From Eretmocerus hayati (lineage: Eukaryota > Arthropoda > Insecta > Hymenoptera > Aphelinidae), in NCBI GenBank assembly GCA_029851415.1, contig CM056741.1, forward strand, positions 89,563,282 through 89,627,281: DNA of 64,000 bases, read 5' to 3'. The notes below the pieces were generated by a model that saw only the letters and a list, made by a program, of their open reading frames with translations, was not told the DNA's origin and did no database searches. This document shows positions 44,556-56,339 of this stretch, piece by piece. Each line of letters opens with the position of its first letter. The first letter of the stretch is position 1. Both the position numbers and the translations under genes were made by a program.

Positions 44556-47169
44556 TAGTATTTATTTATTTATTCATTTTAAACAATATACGGGCAATAT
44601 GCCCTTTACATAAGTATAAAAATATCCAAGAGTGACATAAATATCATCAGAAAACAACAACATGAGGAATCAAGATAATGTATCATAAAATAAATAATAT
44701 GCAGTTGAGCAAATATAAATAATTGAGAGACTTAGTAGTACTTGCACACATTTTGCATAGCATCATGTTTGAAAGGCAAATACGAATCATGATTTCTAAT
44801 ATAACTTGGTAGATCATTCCATCTTCGCCTCAATCTAGCAACTACCGAATTAAAGCTCAAATTGCTGCTGAAAGGATCAACCGATAATGGTCTTGGATCT
44901 CTAGTTGGGTACGGATTACTCCTAGATTGAAAGAGTGAGGCAATGAATGAGCAATTTATCTTTCCTTTAAGAATATTCCAAACAAATGCTGTGTCTTTGA
45001 AATGATGTAGGGATTTAACAGTGCATATCTTATGATTCCTAGAAATATCAGTGAAATCGTGGTTCAATCTATTCATGGGTGAGCCTAGGCAATAAGACAG
45101 ACTCCGAAGGAATCTCCTTTGTACGGACTCTAATTCTGAAATTCTAGATTCCAAGTGAGGACTCCATATGATGAACGCATAAGTGAGAGATGGAACAACG
45201 ATACTTTTGTATAAGTTAAGATATGATTTTGGATTGCTAAAATCTTGCGTATTCCGATTGATGAAGCCAAGGTTTCTGAAAGCTTTAGAGACCGATTCAC
45301 TGATATGGCTACCGAAATCAAGCTCACTGTCAAAAATAACCCCGAGATCTTTAAAGTTGATGACTCTCTCCAGCTTTTGCGATAAGATTGAGTAGACATA
45401 GTGATTTGGGAAAAGGTTACGGCTTATTGACATAGCTTTACATTTCTCAATGTTCAAGTTTAACCCATTGTGTATCGACCACTCAACAATACTAGACAAA
45501 TCATCTTGAAGGAGTTTACAGTCAAGTGGAGAACTAATTCTCATGAAGAGTTTGATGTCATCAGCATAAAGTAGGCACTTAGAGTTTCTGACAACTTCGA
45601 TAATGTCATTTACAAAAACGTTGAACAAGAGAGGGCCAAGATGGGACCCCTGAGGAACTCCAGATTTGACATGTACTGGATCAGAAAAAGCTCCACAGAG
45701 TTTCACGATTTGGTACCTATCCGTCAGGTACGATTCAATCCATTTAACAAGCAACTTCGGCACACCTAAATTATGCAATTTACATAGTAATAACTTGTGA
45801 TCGACCCTGTCAAATGCTTTTAAGAAATCAAGATACAGCACATCAGTTTGAAAATGGCACTCTAGATTATTAATCGTGTAATCGTAGAAATTCAATAAGT
45901 TAGTGATCGTAGATTTCCCCTTAATGAAGCCATGCTGATTCGAAATCAATCGATCACAAATAGCAGAATAAAGTTTATCAGCCATGATATAGTCAAGAAG
46001 CTTAGCAATAGCTCCAGTTATGGAAATAGGACGATAATTAGGAGCTGGAGTCCTAGCTCCACCTTTATGGATTGGTGTGACATACGAGTATTTCCACGAT
46101 GAAGGGAAAACTCCATCCATGACAGATTTGTTAAAGAGATACTGTAAAGGGTCCACTAAGTTGGCTCTACATTTTTTCAGAAATTGCATTGGAATACCAT
46201 CATAACCAACAGATAAAGAGTATTTCATATGACTAATGGCTCTAATAACATCATTTTCAGAAATATGTAAATCCACATCAATCTCAGTGGGATCATTCAA
46301 ATCACAGCTCAAATCGGAGTCTTTATAAACAGAACCAAAATAATCAGAAAAAATGCTCGCATTGTCAACTGGCGAGTTACCTACTCTATCCTTCCACGAT
46401 ATATTATTAGGAACAGAAGATGACTTTCTAAGCTTATTAACATACGACCAAAACGATTTGGAATCATTCCTTAGATTACTTTCAACTTTATCAATGTAGT
46501 TTCTGTAGCAGACTCTAGATAGCCTCATACATTTGGCACGAAGTCGTTTAAACTCAATATGATATTTTTCTTCTTTAAACTGTTTCCATTTCAAGTGTTG
46601 GGTTCTCTTATCAATAATCACAGAGATTAGTTCAGAAGTATACCATCTGGGATAGCTATCATTAGAAGAATGTGACTTCTTAGTTGGAACAAACTCATTG
46701 ATAGGCTGAGCAACTGTATCATAAAAATCTTGTAGATTAGATTCAATACTATCACTGTTAGAAAAAATGCTATTCCAGTTTACTTGAGAAAGGTATGAAT
46801 TAATTTGATCATAGTTTGCTTGAGAGAAATCAAATTGTACATTCTTAGGGAACACTTTATCATGCACAGCATCAACAGCAAGTTCAGCTTTAAAGATTAT
46901 AGGTATGTGATGATCATCAACTGTTGATAAAGTCTCTGGAGCAACAAATGAAGATATATTGCTTATATTACTGAAAAATAGATCAAGAGAATAACTTTTG
47001 TTACCAGGCACTGGGAAATATTGCTTCATATTCATGAAAGAGTAACCATTCCTAATAATATCAGCACACACAGCATTTCTAGCAGACTTTGTAACAACAA
47101 ACTCATACTTCAAGTTAGGCGTGTTAATGTAGTTAGGCGTGTTAGTATTGATGTGAGAATTTCATCAAA
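44556..47169 (-). mobile_element. 5'-truncated LINE (jockey/CR1-like)
   Basis: The element runs on the - strand from about 47169 to a 3' tail of AATAAATAAATAAAT at about 44560-44580. It lacks the 5' UTR, ORF1 and most of the endonuclease, as usual for incomplete target-primed reverse transcription. A 19-base direct repeat with TTAACACGCCTAAC near 47119-47150 marks the 5' junction region. The 3' UTR is ~150 bases. No convincing target duplication was found. Confidence 0.85.
44732..47113 (-). CDS. LINE reverse transcriptase (ORF2, 5' truncated)
   Basis: 793 codons are uninterrupted and the frame is open a further ~18 codons upstream, so the ATG at 47113 is an arbitrary internal start. Residues 1-75 are the end of an apurinic-type endonuclease (SYSLDLFFSN, then a VDDHHIPI motif in the place of the usual SDHHPI). 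A linker follows. The reverse transcriptase core shows YRPISITGAIAKLLDYIMADK, the A motif LYLDFLKAFDRVDHKLL, GVPQGSHLGPLLFNVFVNDI and the catalytic CLLYADDIKLF. The C terminus has YKSIVVPSLTYAFIIWSPH and ESVQRRFLRSL, typical of jockey/CR1-type ORF2 proteins. It would copy the element's RNA at a nicked target. All catalytic reverse transcriptase residues are intact, but with the endonuclease mostly missing the copy cannot move on its own. Confidence 0.9.
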   Translation of the reverse strand: MKYEFVVTKSARNAVCADIIRNGYSFMNMKQYFPVPGNKSYSLDLFFSNISNISSFVAPETLSTVDDHHIPIIFKAELAVDAVHDKVFPKNVQFDFSQANYDQINSYLSQVNWNSIFSNSDSIESNLQDFYDTVAQPINEFVPTKKSHSSNDSYPRWYTSELISVIIDKRTQHLKWKQFKEEKYHIEFKRLRAKCMRLSRVCYRNYIDKVESNLRNDSKSFWSYVNKLRKSSSVPNNISWKDRVGNSPVDNASIFSDYFGSVYKDSDLSCDLNDPTEIDVDLHISENDVIRAISHMKYSLSVGYDGIPMQFLKKCRANLVDPLQYLFNKSVMDGVFPSSWKYSYVTPIHKGGARTPAPNYRPISITGAIAKLLDYIMADKLYSAICDRLISNQHGFIKGKSTITNLLNFYDYTINNLECHFQTDVLYLDFLKAFDRVDHKLLLCKLHNLGVPKLLVKWIESYLTDRYQIVKLCGAFSDPVHVKSGVPQGSHLGPLLFNVFVNDIIEVVRNSKCLLYADDIKLFMRISSPLDCKLLQDDLSSIVEWSIHNGLNLNIEKCKAMSISRNLFPNHYVYSILSQKLERVINFKDLGVIFDSELDFGSHISESVSKAFRNLGFINRNTQDFSNPKSYLNLYKSIVVPSLTYAFIIWSPHLESRISELESVQRRFLRSLSYCLGSPMNRLNHDFTDISRNHKICTVKSLHHFKDTAFVWNILKGKINCSFIASLFQSRSNPYPTRDPRPLSVDPFSSNLSFNSVVARLRRRWNDLPSYIRNHDSYLPFKHDAMQNVCKYY

Positions 47170-47294
47170 ATTTTCCTACAGGAAAAACAGCGACCTTCCA
47201 AATTGTCGAGTTACGATCATAATTCAAAGAGAGCCGGATTGTCTAGAACAATTCCGAACCCTGATTCTTAGCCACTCTACCTGATGTTGTGATA

Positions 47295-48536
47295 TGTTAC
47301 ATGTGTTGCTCTAAGAGCTCCGCCACATTCGTCCAATAGTGATGTTCCAAGGGCTCACCCTCCATGTGCAGACAAATGGAGTTCGAGTTCTGCGATCAAA
47401 TAGAATGTAGTCTCAACCGGTCAACAAGATCCATTCTTTTATTCGTCATACGAATCAATTATTCCATGAATTTATTGGGCGCAAAATAAAATTGATCGAA
47501 CCCCGCAAAAGACGCAAGACGTTTGACTCTGCACACCTCACGACTGATCCCCGTGAGACCAGGAAAAAGCCCATCAACCCGAGAGTAAATACTATTAACG
47601 ATAATTTTCAGTAGTTTTCTAGAAATTGTCAAGAGAACCTTGACCATCAAACACTTAGAACCAACGTTCTCGGAGACTCACCCAAGACTTGAGTTGGGGC
47701 CATTATGTTATCAAGCGAGAAAACTAAGGTCCTCATCTTATACATAATGAATTTTTCCGACATAATATTGATATAAGAATTTTGAATTTGGAATTCTTAA
47801 GACAGACTAATTATCCTTATGAGGTTAGAGCCCCCAGAATACGAGTTACCATTTTAACAATTGAGACTATACTAGATCTAACCACCTAATAGAATTTCAG
47901 TCAAAGTTAATGAAAATTGATACGAGTAGAATATCATGGTTTCCTTGTAAGACGTTAAAAAACCTTGCGCGAATAGTATTCAAATGATCTCCCCAGAGTC
48001 TCGACAAATATAACGGGGTCAACCCGAACGTGTCACCATTGACATCCGAACTCATTGGTTGATTTATATGAACAATCGAGGAAAATTCTAATTTGAGTAC
48101 GACAAGGGTCTTGTAATTTAAATAACAAATAATCTTGGAATCATGTTATGAATAACCGTATAGAATTGCTTCACGAAGTACAGACAATCAATTCCTAACA
48201 GTATGACTTTTAGTTTGTTGCGACCCTTACTAAAGAGAGAAAAAGAAGATAATAAGGGTGGATAGAGCCCTCTCCTGCGCTCCCTCCTGTGAGATTCTTC
48301 CATCCATCATTGATCCCGGTCAGAATATTGCAACTGCAAGGTTCGGGCCAATACATCAATTCGTTAACCCCTCCGTGGACCCTTATCATCCTCTTTTTAT
48401 TGTTTTATGCTTTATTGATCAAAAAGATACACATATTACATAATTGGAACCAATTGGAACCATTCCTTAAATAATAATACAAAGTTGCATAGATTATAAT
48501 AGTCATACAAAATCAATTATAGGCTGTCCTGCAACA
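47295..48536 (-). repeat. Possible gypsy LTR
   Basis: The segment just beyond the integrase end begins and ends with TGTT/AACA in inverted orientation (TGTTAC at 47295, GCAACA ending at 48536) and has an AATAAA signal on the - strand at 48416-48411. That suits a 1.24-kb LTR, but there is no second copy in the window and no clear polypurine tract before it, so the boundaries are a guess. Confidence 0.3.
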
Positions 48537-48542
48537 CTGTTA

Positions 48543-50256
48543 TTACACTCGCGAAAAGGCATGTTTCAGCTTATCAACATGGACCACTCTAGTCCTTCCT
48601 CCTCCCATATCCAATTTGACGTTTCTTTCCGAAATCATTTCCAAAATTTTGTAGCGCCCTCGATATTGTTCATCCAACTTGCCAACCCGAAGTTCCTTAA
48701 GTAGATATAACTCCTCCCCTACAGTGAAGCGGCGAACATTTATTTTTCGATCGTAGAATCGTTTGGATTTTTCCTTTGCAAGTAGTAATTTTTCTCTTGC
48801 GGTACTCTGAGTGTGATTTAATTTTGTAATCAAGTCATCGAGATACATATTGTATGTTTTTTCAACAACGCGGGTTTCGAAACTTGATGGTAATCGAGCC
48901 TTTTTACCATAGACCAATTCATGCGGAGTCATTTCATGAGCTGAATGAACGGAGGAGTTATGGAAATACATTGCAAATCGAATCGGAATCCCAATCATTA
49001 TTTTTAGTGTACATGGCGAGGTATTCCGTTGAAGCATGGTGACTACGTTCCAAAGACCCCATGGTCTGTGGGCGGAACGCGATTGAACGAAGCCTCTGAA
49101 TTTTGAAGATTTTAGCAAAATTAACCAATAACTCACTCTGAAGATTGCTTCCTTGATCCGTTTTTATGCATTGAGGACATCCGTACCGACATATGAATTC
49201 TCTGGAAAATGCGATGGCAACGGATTCAGCTGTTATATTCTGTAAAGGAATCGCGTCCGAATCCTTCGTGAGATTGCCGTCCGAATACTTCGTGAGATGG
49301 CATTGGAGGGTGAGGAGGTATCGATTTCCCGATGGGGTTATGGGTAAGGGCCCGACCATATCCATCTCTAATACTTCGAATGCCTCGGTTGGAGTGCTTG
49401 TAATCGTCATAGCGAATTTGGTCTTTACACGACAAAGCTTGCGTCTCTGACACTCCTCGCATGTCCGAACATATTTAATTATATCATTCCGCATCCCTTC
49501 CCACAAAATTCGCTCGCGAATTCGCTGATACGTTTTGAATATTCCTTCATGTCCTCCCACCGTTGCATCATGAGCTTCTCTCATAATTTCTTGACGTTCC
49601 TCAGGTGCGGGCGTTGTTATTCCCCCGGTACAAACAATTACTCGGATATCACGGGTTCCCCACGACCGCAACTCCTGATCTATCGGAGGCCAATGTGTGT
49701 GATCCAGCCCATCCCCTACACGCGCCAAGCTAACTGATTCAACTTTTTCTTTCAAGGGAATTTCTCGCAACAATCCGAGACAATATATCAAGCACGCGAC
49801 CGATGTGATATCCCTATGGTGCTCTTTGACAAAGATTGTGAAAATTAATCGACCGTCATCCGTCTCACCACAATTGATATCCTTGACCTGGGGGTTCTGC
49901 CTCCTCATTTCTTTTACGTTTATCATACCAAGATCTGCCAACTGTCGATAAACAGGCGTAGTTATAACACAATCAACAGACATAAAATGTACGATATTAT
50001 CTTTCCTAGTAAGCAACTGTTCTGGTGAATATTCAAGATTTTGAATGAGAAATATTGGTAAAATAAGGGTCTCGACTGGAAAATCAGACCGTACACCACG
50101 AATGACTTTTGATAGTTGATTTTGCATCTGCTCATTTTTGTAGGGTATACCTCTGAACTGACCTGGCCAGGTTCTCCTATCCACTAATGAGTATTTTGCC
50201 CTCAGTAAATCCCTAATCCTAATACCAAACCTTGAAAAATTCCATATCAATGTCAT
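48543..50256 (-). pseudogene. Ty3/gypsy integrase region, frameshifted
   Basis: The first frame (50256-48958, 432 codons) carries the HHCC zinc-binding segment (HDATVGGHEG, then CEECQRRK), the core with LEMDMVGPLP, IKTDQGSN and the glutamate in GSLERSHH, so the D,D,E triad is visible. The second frame (49136-48543) continues from YFHNSSVHSAHEMTPHELVYG through the C-terminal domain to VVHVDKLKHAF. Reading switches frame near 48990, which breaks the protein. A 24-base tandem duplication at about 49258-49305 adds eight residues inside the core (LTKYSD, then LTKDSD). The protein would join viral-like cDNA to the host chromosome. It is an old inactive insect-type gypsy copy. Confidence 0.85.
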
Positions 50257-50271
50257 AATCTTTCTGAATCT

Positions 50272-50690
50272 CTACAAAACAAAATCGTCGGCCAAATCCA
50301 GGCCACAAATCATATCATCACCAGCCAAATCCAGGCTACAATTCATATCATCACCAGCCAAATCCAGGCTACAATTCATATCATCTCTTTTCAAATTTCC
50401 ATATCTCAACAACATCAAATACAAATTCAACTTCCTCGCTTTGGCAGCCACATAATTCCCCGAGGTGGGTAGTGAATCGGGGGAGCCCGAGGGTACCTTC
50501 AAATACTTATTCAACTTCCTCGCTTTGGCAGCCACATAATTCCCCGAGGTGGGTAGTGAATCATGGGAGCCCGAGGGTACTTTCAAATACAAATTCAACT
50601 TCCTCGCTTTGGCAGCCACATAATTCTCCGAGGTGAGTAGTGAATCATGGGAGCCCGAGGGTACTTCCAAATACAAATTCAACTTCCTCG
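50272..50690 (-). repeat. In-frame tandem repeats inside gypsy pol (84 bp and 33 bp)
   Basis: Between the RNase H and integrase parts lie ~3.2 copies of an 84-base unit (starts near 50426, 50510, 50594 and 50678; 28 residues each, containing VPSGSHDSL and NYVAAKARK). Three copies of a 33-base unit follow at about 50290-50390 (11 residues, GDDMNCSLDLA). Both unit lengths are multiples of three, so the frame is kept across the arrays (137 codons). Confidence 0.9.
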
Positions 50691-51032
50691 CTCTGTAAAA
50701 ATCTGATAACAGTTCCCCAGTTCTAAGTTTTCCTCATGATAAGATTCCTTATCTCTGTTCAGAAGCATACCCTCGAATTTAGAAGCAAGAGAAGTGCTAT
50801 TTTGTGTAGCTTCTTCAGAAGAATCTGCTTGCAAGGGTTCGCGAGAGGATTCTTCGATGTTAGTGAGAGGGGAATCAGATAGAATAGGATTCCTAGATGG
50901 AGCGTCTGCATTTTTATTTCTTTTTCCTTCTTTATGTACCACGGTAAACTGATAGTCTCTGAGTCTGATCTTCCAGCGAGCTAAACGCGAGGTAGGGTTC
51001 TTTAAATTCTGGCCTTTACGAAAAAATTATGC
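50690..51032 (-). pseudogene. Ty3/gypsy RNase H end and linker, truncated
   Basis: On the - strand from about 51030 the frame reads RLARWKIRLRDYQFTVVHKE and GKRNKNADAPSRNP, the end of a gypsy RNase H/tether domain, where the normal motif is NADALSR (the L is P here). It then runs through an acidic linker to about 50679 and changes frame at the tandem repeats. Upstream, the reverse transcriptase, protease and gag are missing and replaced by a satellite starting at ~51030. Confidence 0.8.
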
Positions 51033-54000
51033 AAGAATTCATGCAGGAAATCCATGCATGAATTCCTGCATGAATCCATGCATTAATTGATGCAGAAAAA
51101 TGTACATGAATTGCTGCTTAGATTTCGCGGTCAAGTCCCTGCATGAATTCATGCATGATCGAATTCCTGGAGTTTCTGTGCTTAGCGAATTCCTGCATGA
51201 ATTTATGCATGATTGAATTCCTGGAATTTTCGCGGTCAGCAAATTTCTGCATGAATTTCTGTCCTCTGTTCCATGAATTCCCGTCTCAGATCGTTATATT
51301 ACTCAGAAATTCTCGCCATGATCATGCATTACTCTCCTCACGACACGATTCTGGATGAGTGTATCCCTGCATGAATTCATGCATGAATTCATGCAGTAGG
51401 ATCTACGTGAAGTGCTGCTCGGGTTTTACAGAAAAATACTGGCATGAATTCATGCATGATTCGTTCCCAAGAATAATGCATGAATTGCTGCTTGAATTTC
51501 GCGGTCAAGTCCCTGGATGAATTTATGCATGATCGAATTCCTGGAATTTCCCTGCTTAGCGAATTTTTGCATGAATTGATGCATGATTGAATTCCTGGAA
51601 ATTCCGTGCTCAGCGACTTCCTGCATGAATTTCTATCCTCTGTTCTATGAATTCCCGTCTCAGATCGTTATATTACTCAGAAATTCTCGCCATGTATCAT
51701 GCATTACTCCCCTTGCGACACGATTCTGGATCAGTGTATCCCTGCATGAATTCATGCATGAATTCATGCAGTAGGATCTACGTGAAGTGCTGCTCGAGTT
51801 TTACGGACAAATACTGGCATGAATTCATGCATGATTGGTTCCCAAGAATAATACATGAATTGCTGCTTAAATTTCGCGGTCAAGTACCTGCATGAATTTA
51901 TGCATGATTGAATTTCTAGAATTTCCCGTGCTCAGCAAATCCCTGCATGAATTTCTGTCCTCTGTTTCATGGCGTTTCTATCGTGGATCGTTACATTGCT
52001 GATGCAGAAACTTCCTACATGAATTCATGCATGATTCTTCTCCTAATAGTTCTCGGAATGATCGAATCTCTGCACAAATTCATGCACCAATTGATGTAGA
52101 GAAATCTGCATGAATTTCTGCTTGAATCCCGCGGACAACTACCTGCATGGATCTATGCATTATTCAATTCCTACAATTTGCTGTGATCAACGTATCAGAC
52201 TACGTGCAAGAATTTCTATCCTCAGTTTGATGATATGTTCCTGTCTCTGATCGCTCCATTGCTTATACGGAAATTCTCTACATGAATTCATGTATTACTT
52301 TTGTCCCAACACGTATTAGAATGAGTCAATCCCTGCATGAATCAGTAGATGATTCAATTTGACAAATTTTTTCGTAATCAGTGAATTCCCGCATGGAATT
52401 CTGCAATCTATTCAACGTTTCTGTTTCCGATTTTCACACCGCTCAAGCAGGGATGTTCTACGTGAATTCATGCATCACTCTCCTATCGTCATACCAAATT
52501 TTTGCATAGATTGTCGCGTTGTTTGATGCTCAAGGTCTCTCATGAGCCGTGAATAACTGCGTGAATACATAATCCGATCCCCGATGATTGTTCGAATCTT
52601 CGATTTTCAGATCAACAATGCACGGATTGATTCGTTGATGTTGTTTGGAGAGCATGTTATGGAGAAGTGTACATGCGTATCGAAAGAGATCATGCTTGGA
52701 GTCGGAATGAGATCCTTCATGTAAATGGGCCTGGCAAATTGCTCTTCTAACTTTTGCAAGGGAATCATCCTGCATGAATTTATGCATGATTCCTCTCCTG
52801 GCACACTTCGGAGTTGATGAATCTCTGATGATTCGCTGTCCGGAATTTTTCGTGATTGGTGGATTTCTATATGGATTATTCAATCTTTGTTCAATGTTCC
52901 AATCTCTGGTCGTTATAAGTCCCATCCAGGAATGGATCTGTCAATGTAGTTCGCACAAGCATCTTAAGAGAAAGTATGCATGATCTATCCATGAATTTTT
53001 CAAAGTATCATGCACGAATCTTGCTCATTTTTCTCCAGAAAGTTTTCCATACATTTTATGTCTCAATTTCACGAAAACTCTCTGCATGGATTCATGCATG
53101 ACTCCCTTCAAGGTACTCTTGCGCAGATCTATGCATAATTTGCTGCCAGGAATTTTTAATGTCAGGCGATGCTCGCATGGATTGTTCGATCCGTGATGAA
53201 TATTGGAATCTTCATTCGTCATTTCATTTATGTGGGGATGTATCTATGAATGACACTTAGGCAGCATCTTTAGGGGCAAGTGCGTCCATTCATCAGAAAA
53301 TTCATTCATGAGTAGATCCCTCAGGGGGATTAGAGTGAATCCTCCCCAATTTTGCGATGAAGTTCCTGTATGAAATTCTCCCTCTCTAGTGGCTTACTAA
53401 GATGACTGAGTACCTGAAAAGATTCAAGCATGATTTTGATTTGATTTCTGGGATATTCCACGATCGGCCCATTTTTGTGAACGTTTTCTGATTGTTAGAT
53501 CGTGCATGCAGGGATGGATTTGTGAATGGCGTTTTAGGAGTATTTTAGTCAATAGCGTGCATGCGTTTATAAGGGGATTGATGCATCATCATTGCATGAG
53601 GTTATCCTGATGAATGCGAGGATTCACCTTTCCAATCTCACGAGAACTTCCTGCATGGATTAAGGATCAATCCCCTCGTCTCGCTTTCCCCAGGGAAGCA
53701 AATTTCTTGCATCGAAATGTTTCGATTCCTAAGTTTCTCCTCGAACCGTGGATCCTTACATATGTCGATCTGTGTTGTGTGTTCCACTCTTCCACCGTCG
53801 TACCAGCCATGCTGGAATAATGAGTTCGTAGATGCCCTACGGAAAATATCCTACGGTGGGAGTACAGATAATTCCTTCCAAGGAATTGATGCATGAAGCG
53901 TGCATCTTGTCTTGTAAGTTGTTCGCATCATTCCCTATACCCAACCTCTCACGCAAGCAATTTACTGCACGAATTCATGTATGATCCGATTGACGATATT

Positions 54001-54180
54001 CCGGCGATCAGTTGATGATGGCATCGATTCTGCAACCTATGATCGATGTTCCGGCCAGTGCTAAACTGATTGCCTTCGCAGGGATTGATCGGCATATTCT
54101 CCTGAGCATCAGACTCGGATGATACAGTATATGGGAACTCTTACAGGGATTCATGCATCGTTCAAGATCAAGATCTCATG
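51033..54180. repeat. Palindromic GCATGAATTCATGC satellite with ~375-bp higher-order unit
   Basis: The motif TGCATGAATTCATGCA and close variants recur dozens of times. A higher-order unit of about 375 bases is visible from CGCGGTCAAGT at 51126, 51500 and 51875, after which copies diverge and thin out toward 54.2 kb. Two copies contain perfect 30-base palindromes (51367-51396 and 51742-51771). Frames on both strands are repeats of Met-Asn-Ser-Cys-like strings and are not genes. It replaces the upstream part of the gypsy element. Confidence 0.85.
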
Positions 54181-54740
54181 AATTAAAATTTGAGGATCAT
54201 GTCGGAGAAGGATTTTTCGGTGGTGCGGGTACTCACCCCAAGCCTCGTCTGTTATTGGCCGATATTCTATCACTTGAATTCGCGTGCCACTAGCGTACAA
54301 GTATTTTGTGAACACCCAACGTATACTCAATGTGGCAGCTCGTGGGAGAAGGCGCTCGCCTAAGCACGCTCTCCATGGAGCAGTGATTAAGGATTGTTCA
54401 CGCATAAATTTTATGAACGCCCCCCCCCCAACGATCTAAGCTGACCTTTTTTCAATCAATTGATTGGGTTCGGCATTTCCAGATACGTGGCGTAAAGACA
54501 CAAGCTAACAAGGGGAGGTCCAACCTTGCGGAACACGGATCTTTATGAAACTCTGGGAATCATCTTGTTTTGGTGAGAAATGGAAGTATTTCCAAGGGTA
54601 CGATCTCATGGGCCTCCTATCCCGACATACAGCTGTAGAGGTTAACATTGTTACTATATCTATACATACAATTTCTCAACATTGGCCTATGTCGGCAATG
54701 TTAATCTCTTCAGCTGTCTCTCAGAGTAGCAGGCCCATGG
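54181..54740. other. No recognisable gene
   Basis: Includes a C run (about 54420-54429). A 78-codon + frame at 54545-54781 is opposite the polymerase remnant and is probably its shadow. Confidence 0.5.
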
Positions 54741-55130
54741 GATCAAAACCTTGGACATACCTTCATTTTGCACAAAAATAAGATGATTCCCAAGGTAAGG
54801 TAAGGTCCCAAAGTCGTCTGAACAGTGCTTCCTACGACTTCAATAACGATATCCTCGGAAACTTGCTGTGATGGGGCAATTCTGACAACGGAGTCTGTAT
54901 CAGAGTACCAAACAGCAAGAGGAATGACTTCCATATATGTCCATCTATACAGAGGAGGTTGGAATTTGTAGACTATTGTAATCGATCGGAAGAGTGTGTA
55001 TAGGGAAGTGGGAACTTCTGGATCTGGAGGTACACGTAAAGTCAGTGAACTCCGTCTCTCGGAGCAATTGAGTACCCTGAGATGAAACTCATTAGGTTAC
55101 GCTAATATATGTTCCAGAAGATTCCTTAGG
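54741..55130 (-). pseudogene. Polinton/Maverick-like DNA polymerase B remnant
   Basis: Read on the - strand from about 55130, one frame gives a segment with EFHLRVLN, a helix ending PLYRWTYMEV and then AVWYSDTDSVV at about 54908-54876. DTDS is the motif C of family B DNA polymerases, and a preceding LY-x-Y/W-x-x-x-E helix at this distance is typical of the protein-primed polymerases of Polintons and related viruses. Downstream, a glycine/proline segment and then VQG-F resemble the expected GPK-Y and KVRGF positions, but with a frame change. At least one stop and the shift make it non-functional. Only the palm region remains. Other Polinton genes (integrase, ATPase, capsid) were not found nearby. 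Confidence 0.5.
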
Positions 55131-56339
55131 CGAACCCAGAATTTCAGCTAGCGTTGTATCGATACGATAACTATCCAACTGAACCCCATTCTATAGGAAA
55201 CTCGTCTACTCCGATCAAAGATCAATTCCTAGCTGCCATGTTTTCTCCCACGGAATTGCATCCATTCCTGTCATCATGCTCTCCTTGTACTCAAGGCAAT
55301 TGAAGCCACTCAATTGTGGTCCTTAAGTCGACTCAAGGCAACTCTGATGATATGCAGGTATCAACGATTATATTGGGGAAGCTCATATAATATGTGAGAT
55401 TTCCATAAATTCCTCATCAACAAACGATATATACAATAGTACATTGAAAACTGTATGGTGACCCGTCATAATGTTGAGTTCATCCATGTGCATATGCTAG
55501 TTTGTTTCCAGCACAATAATTGAAGGTCCTTTTCCAACGTTTATCCTTTTTACTAAACAGTTTGTAACATAAATCTGAAATGAGAATTATAGTTTCATGA
55601 TTTTCACTTAGAGAGATTGGATATTCGTGTGCTATCGCTCATATTGAAGTATGAGACCAGTTATTATATTCAGAGTGAGGTACCAAGAGAAAACGAAGAA
55701 TACTCACTATATGCGGCGTGTAACCTTTTTTTATCAAGCCCAGACCTGGGTGCTTTATCTTTATTGGCGTTGCATTTCGCGCCTGTGACCGAGCATGTAG
55801 CCATTTCTTTCTCTGAGAATAATAATGGTAAGATTGCAGATGTAAAACCTTCAATGGTTGTTTCCCTCGATACAGTGTCTACAGTTGATTTTTTTATCAC
55901 ATAATCTGTAACCCAATGAGTTTGATACTTTTTTCTCGTTACTCTCGTATCCGTAACTTCTGTTTTCACTCCCGGACTATTCTCCTATTGGGATAAGATA
56001 CTTCTTTAGTATTCTTATGACTCATATGACGATGGTCGAAGATATCTCTGGAGTAAATCGATTCCGTTACACAAATTCATTACCCAGAGATGGGTTCTGG
56101 AATGAAGATTTTGAATTGAATCTATATTGACAATCGAACAATTGCTCTACGGTATTTCGATCTCTTTTTCGAGGCTCAGAAGCGCTCTCAAAATTTCGGA
56201 TATCACGCTACACGAAGAAGAAGCTTCTAGAATTCTCACCAAAACGGGGTCTTAAACAGCGGAGTAAAGACCACGCTCGTATAATTTTTCGTGTCAACGT
56301 CATTTCTCATCATTCCCCTATGGTAGCCTTTGTTCAACT
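55131..56339. other. No recognisable gene
   Basis: Frames of 71-99 codons on both strands (55617-55969) overlap each other and are not recognisable. The stretch could hold more decayed polymerase sequence, but I could not align it. Confidence 0.4.

Noticed and set aside
47295..48536. Firm call of a gypsy LTR
   Set aside because: Only one copy is present, no polypurine tract precedes it and TG/CA ends are common by chance, so it is kept only as a low-confidence feature.
51143..51895. Met-Asn-Ser-Cys-rich frames that look like small repetitive peptides
   Set aside because: They are translations of the GCATGAATTC satellite in one of several equally open frames.
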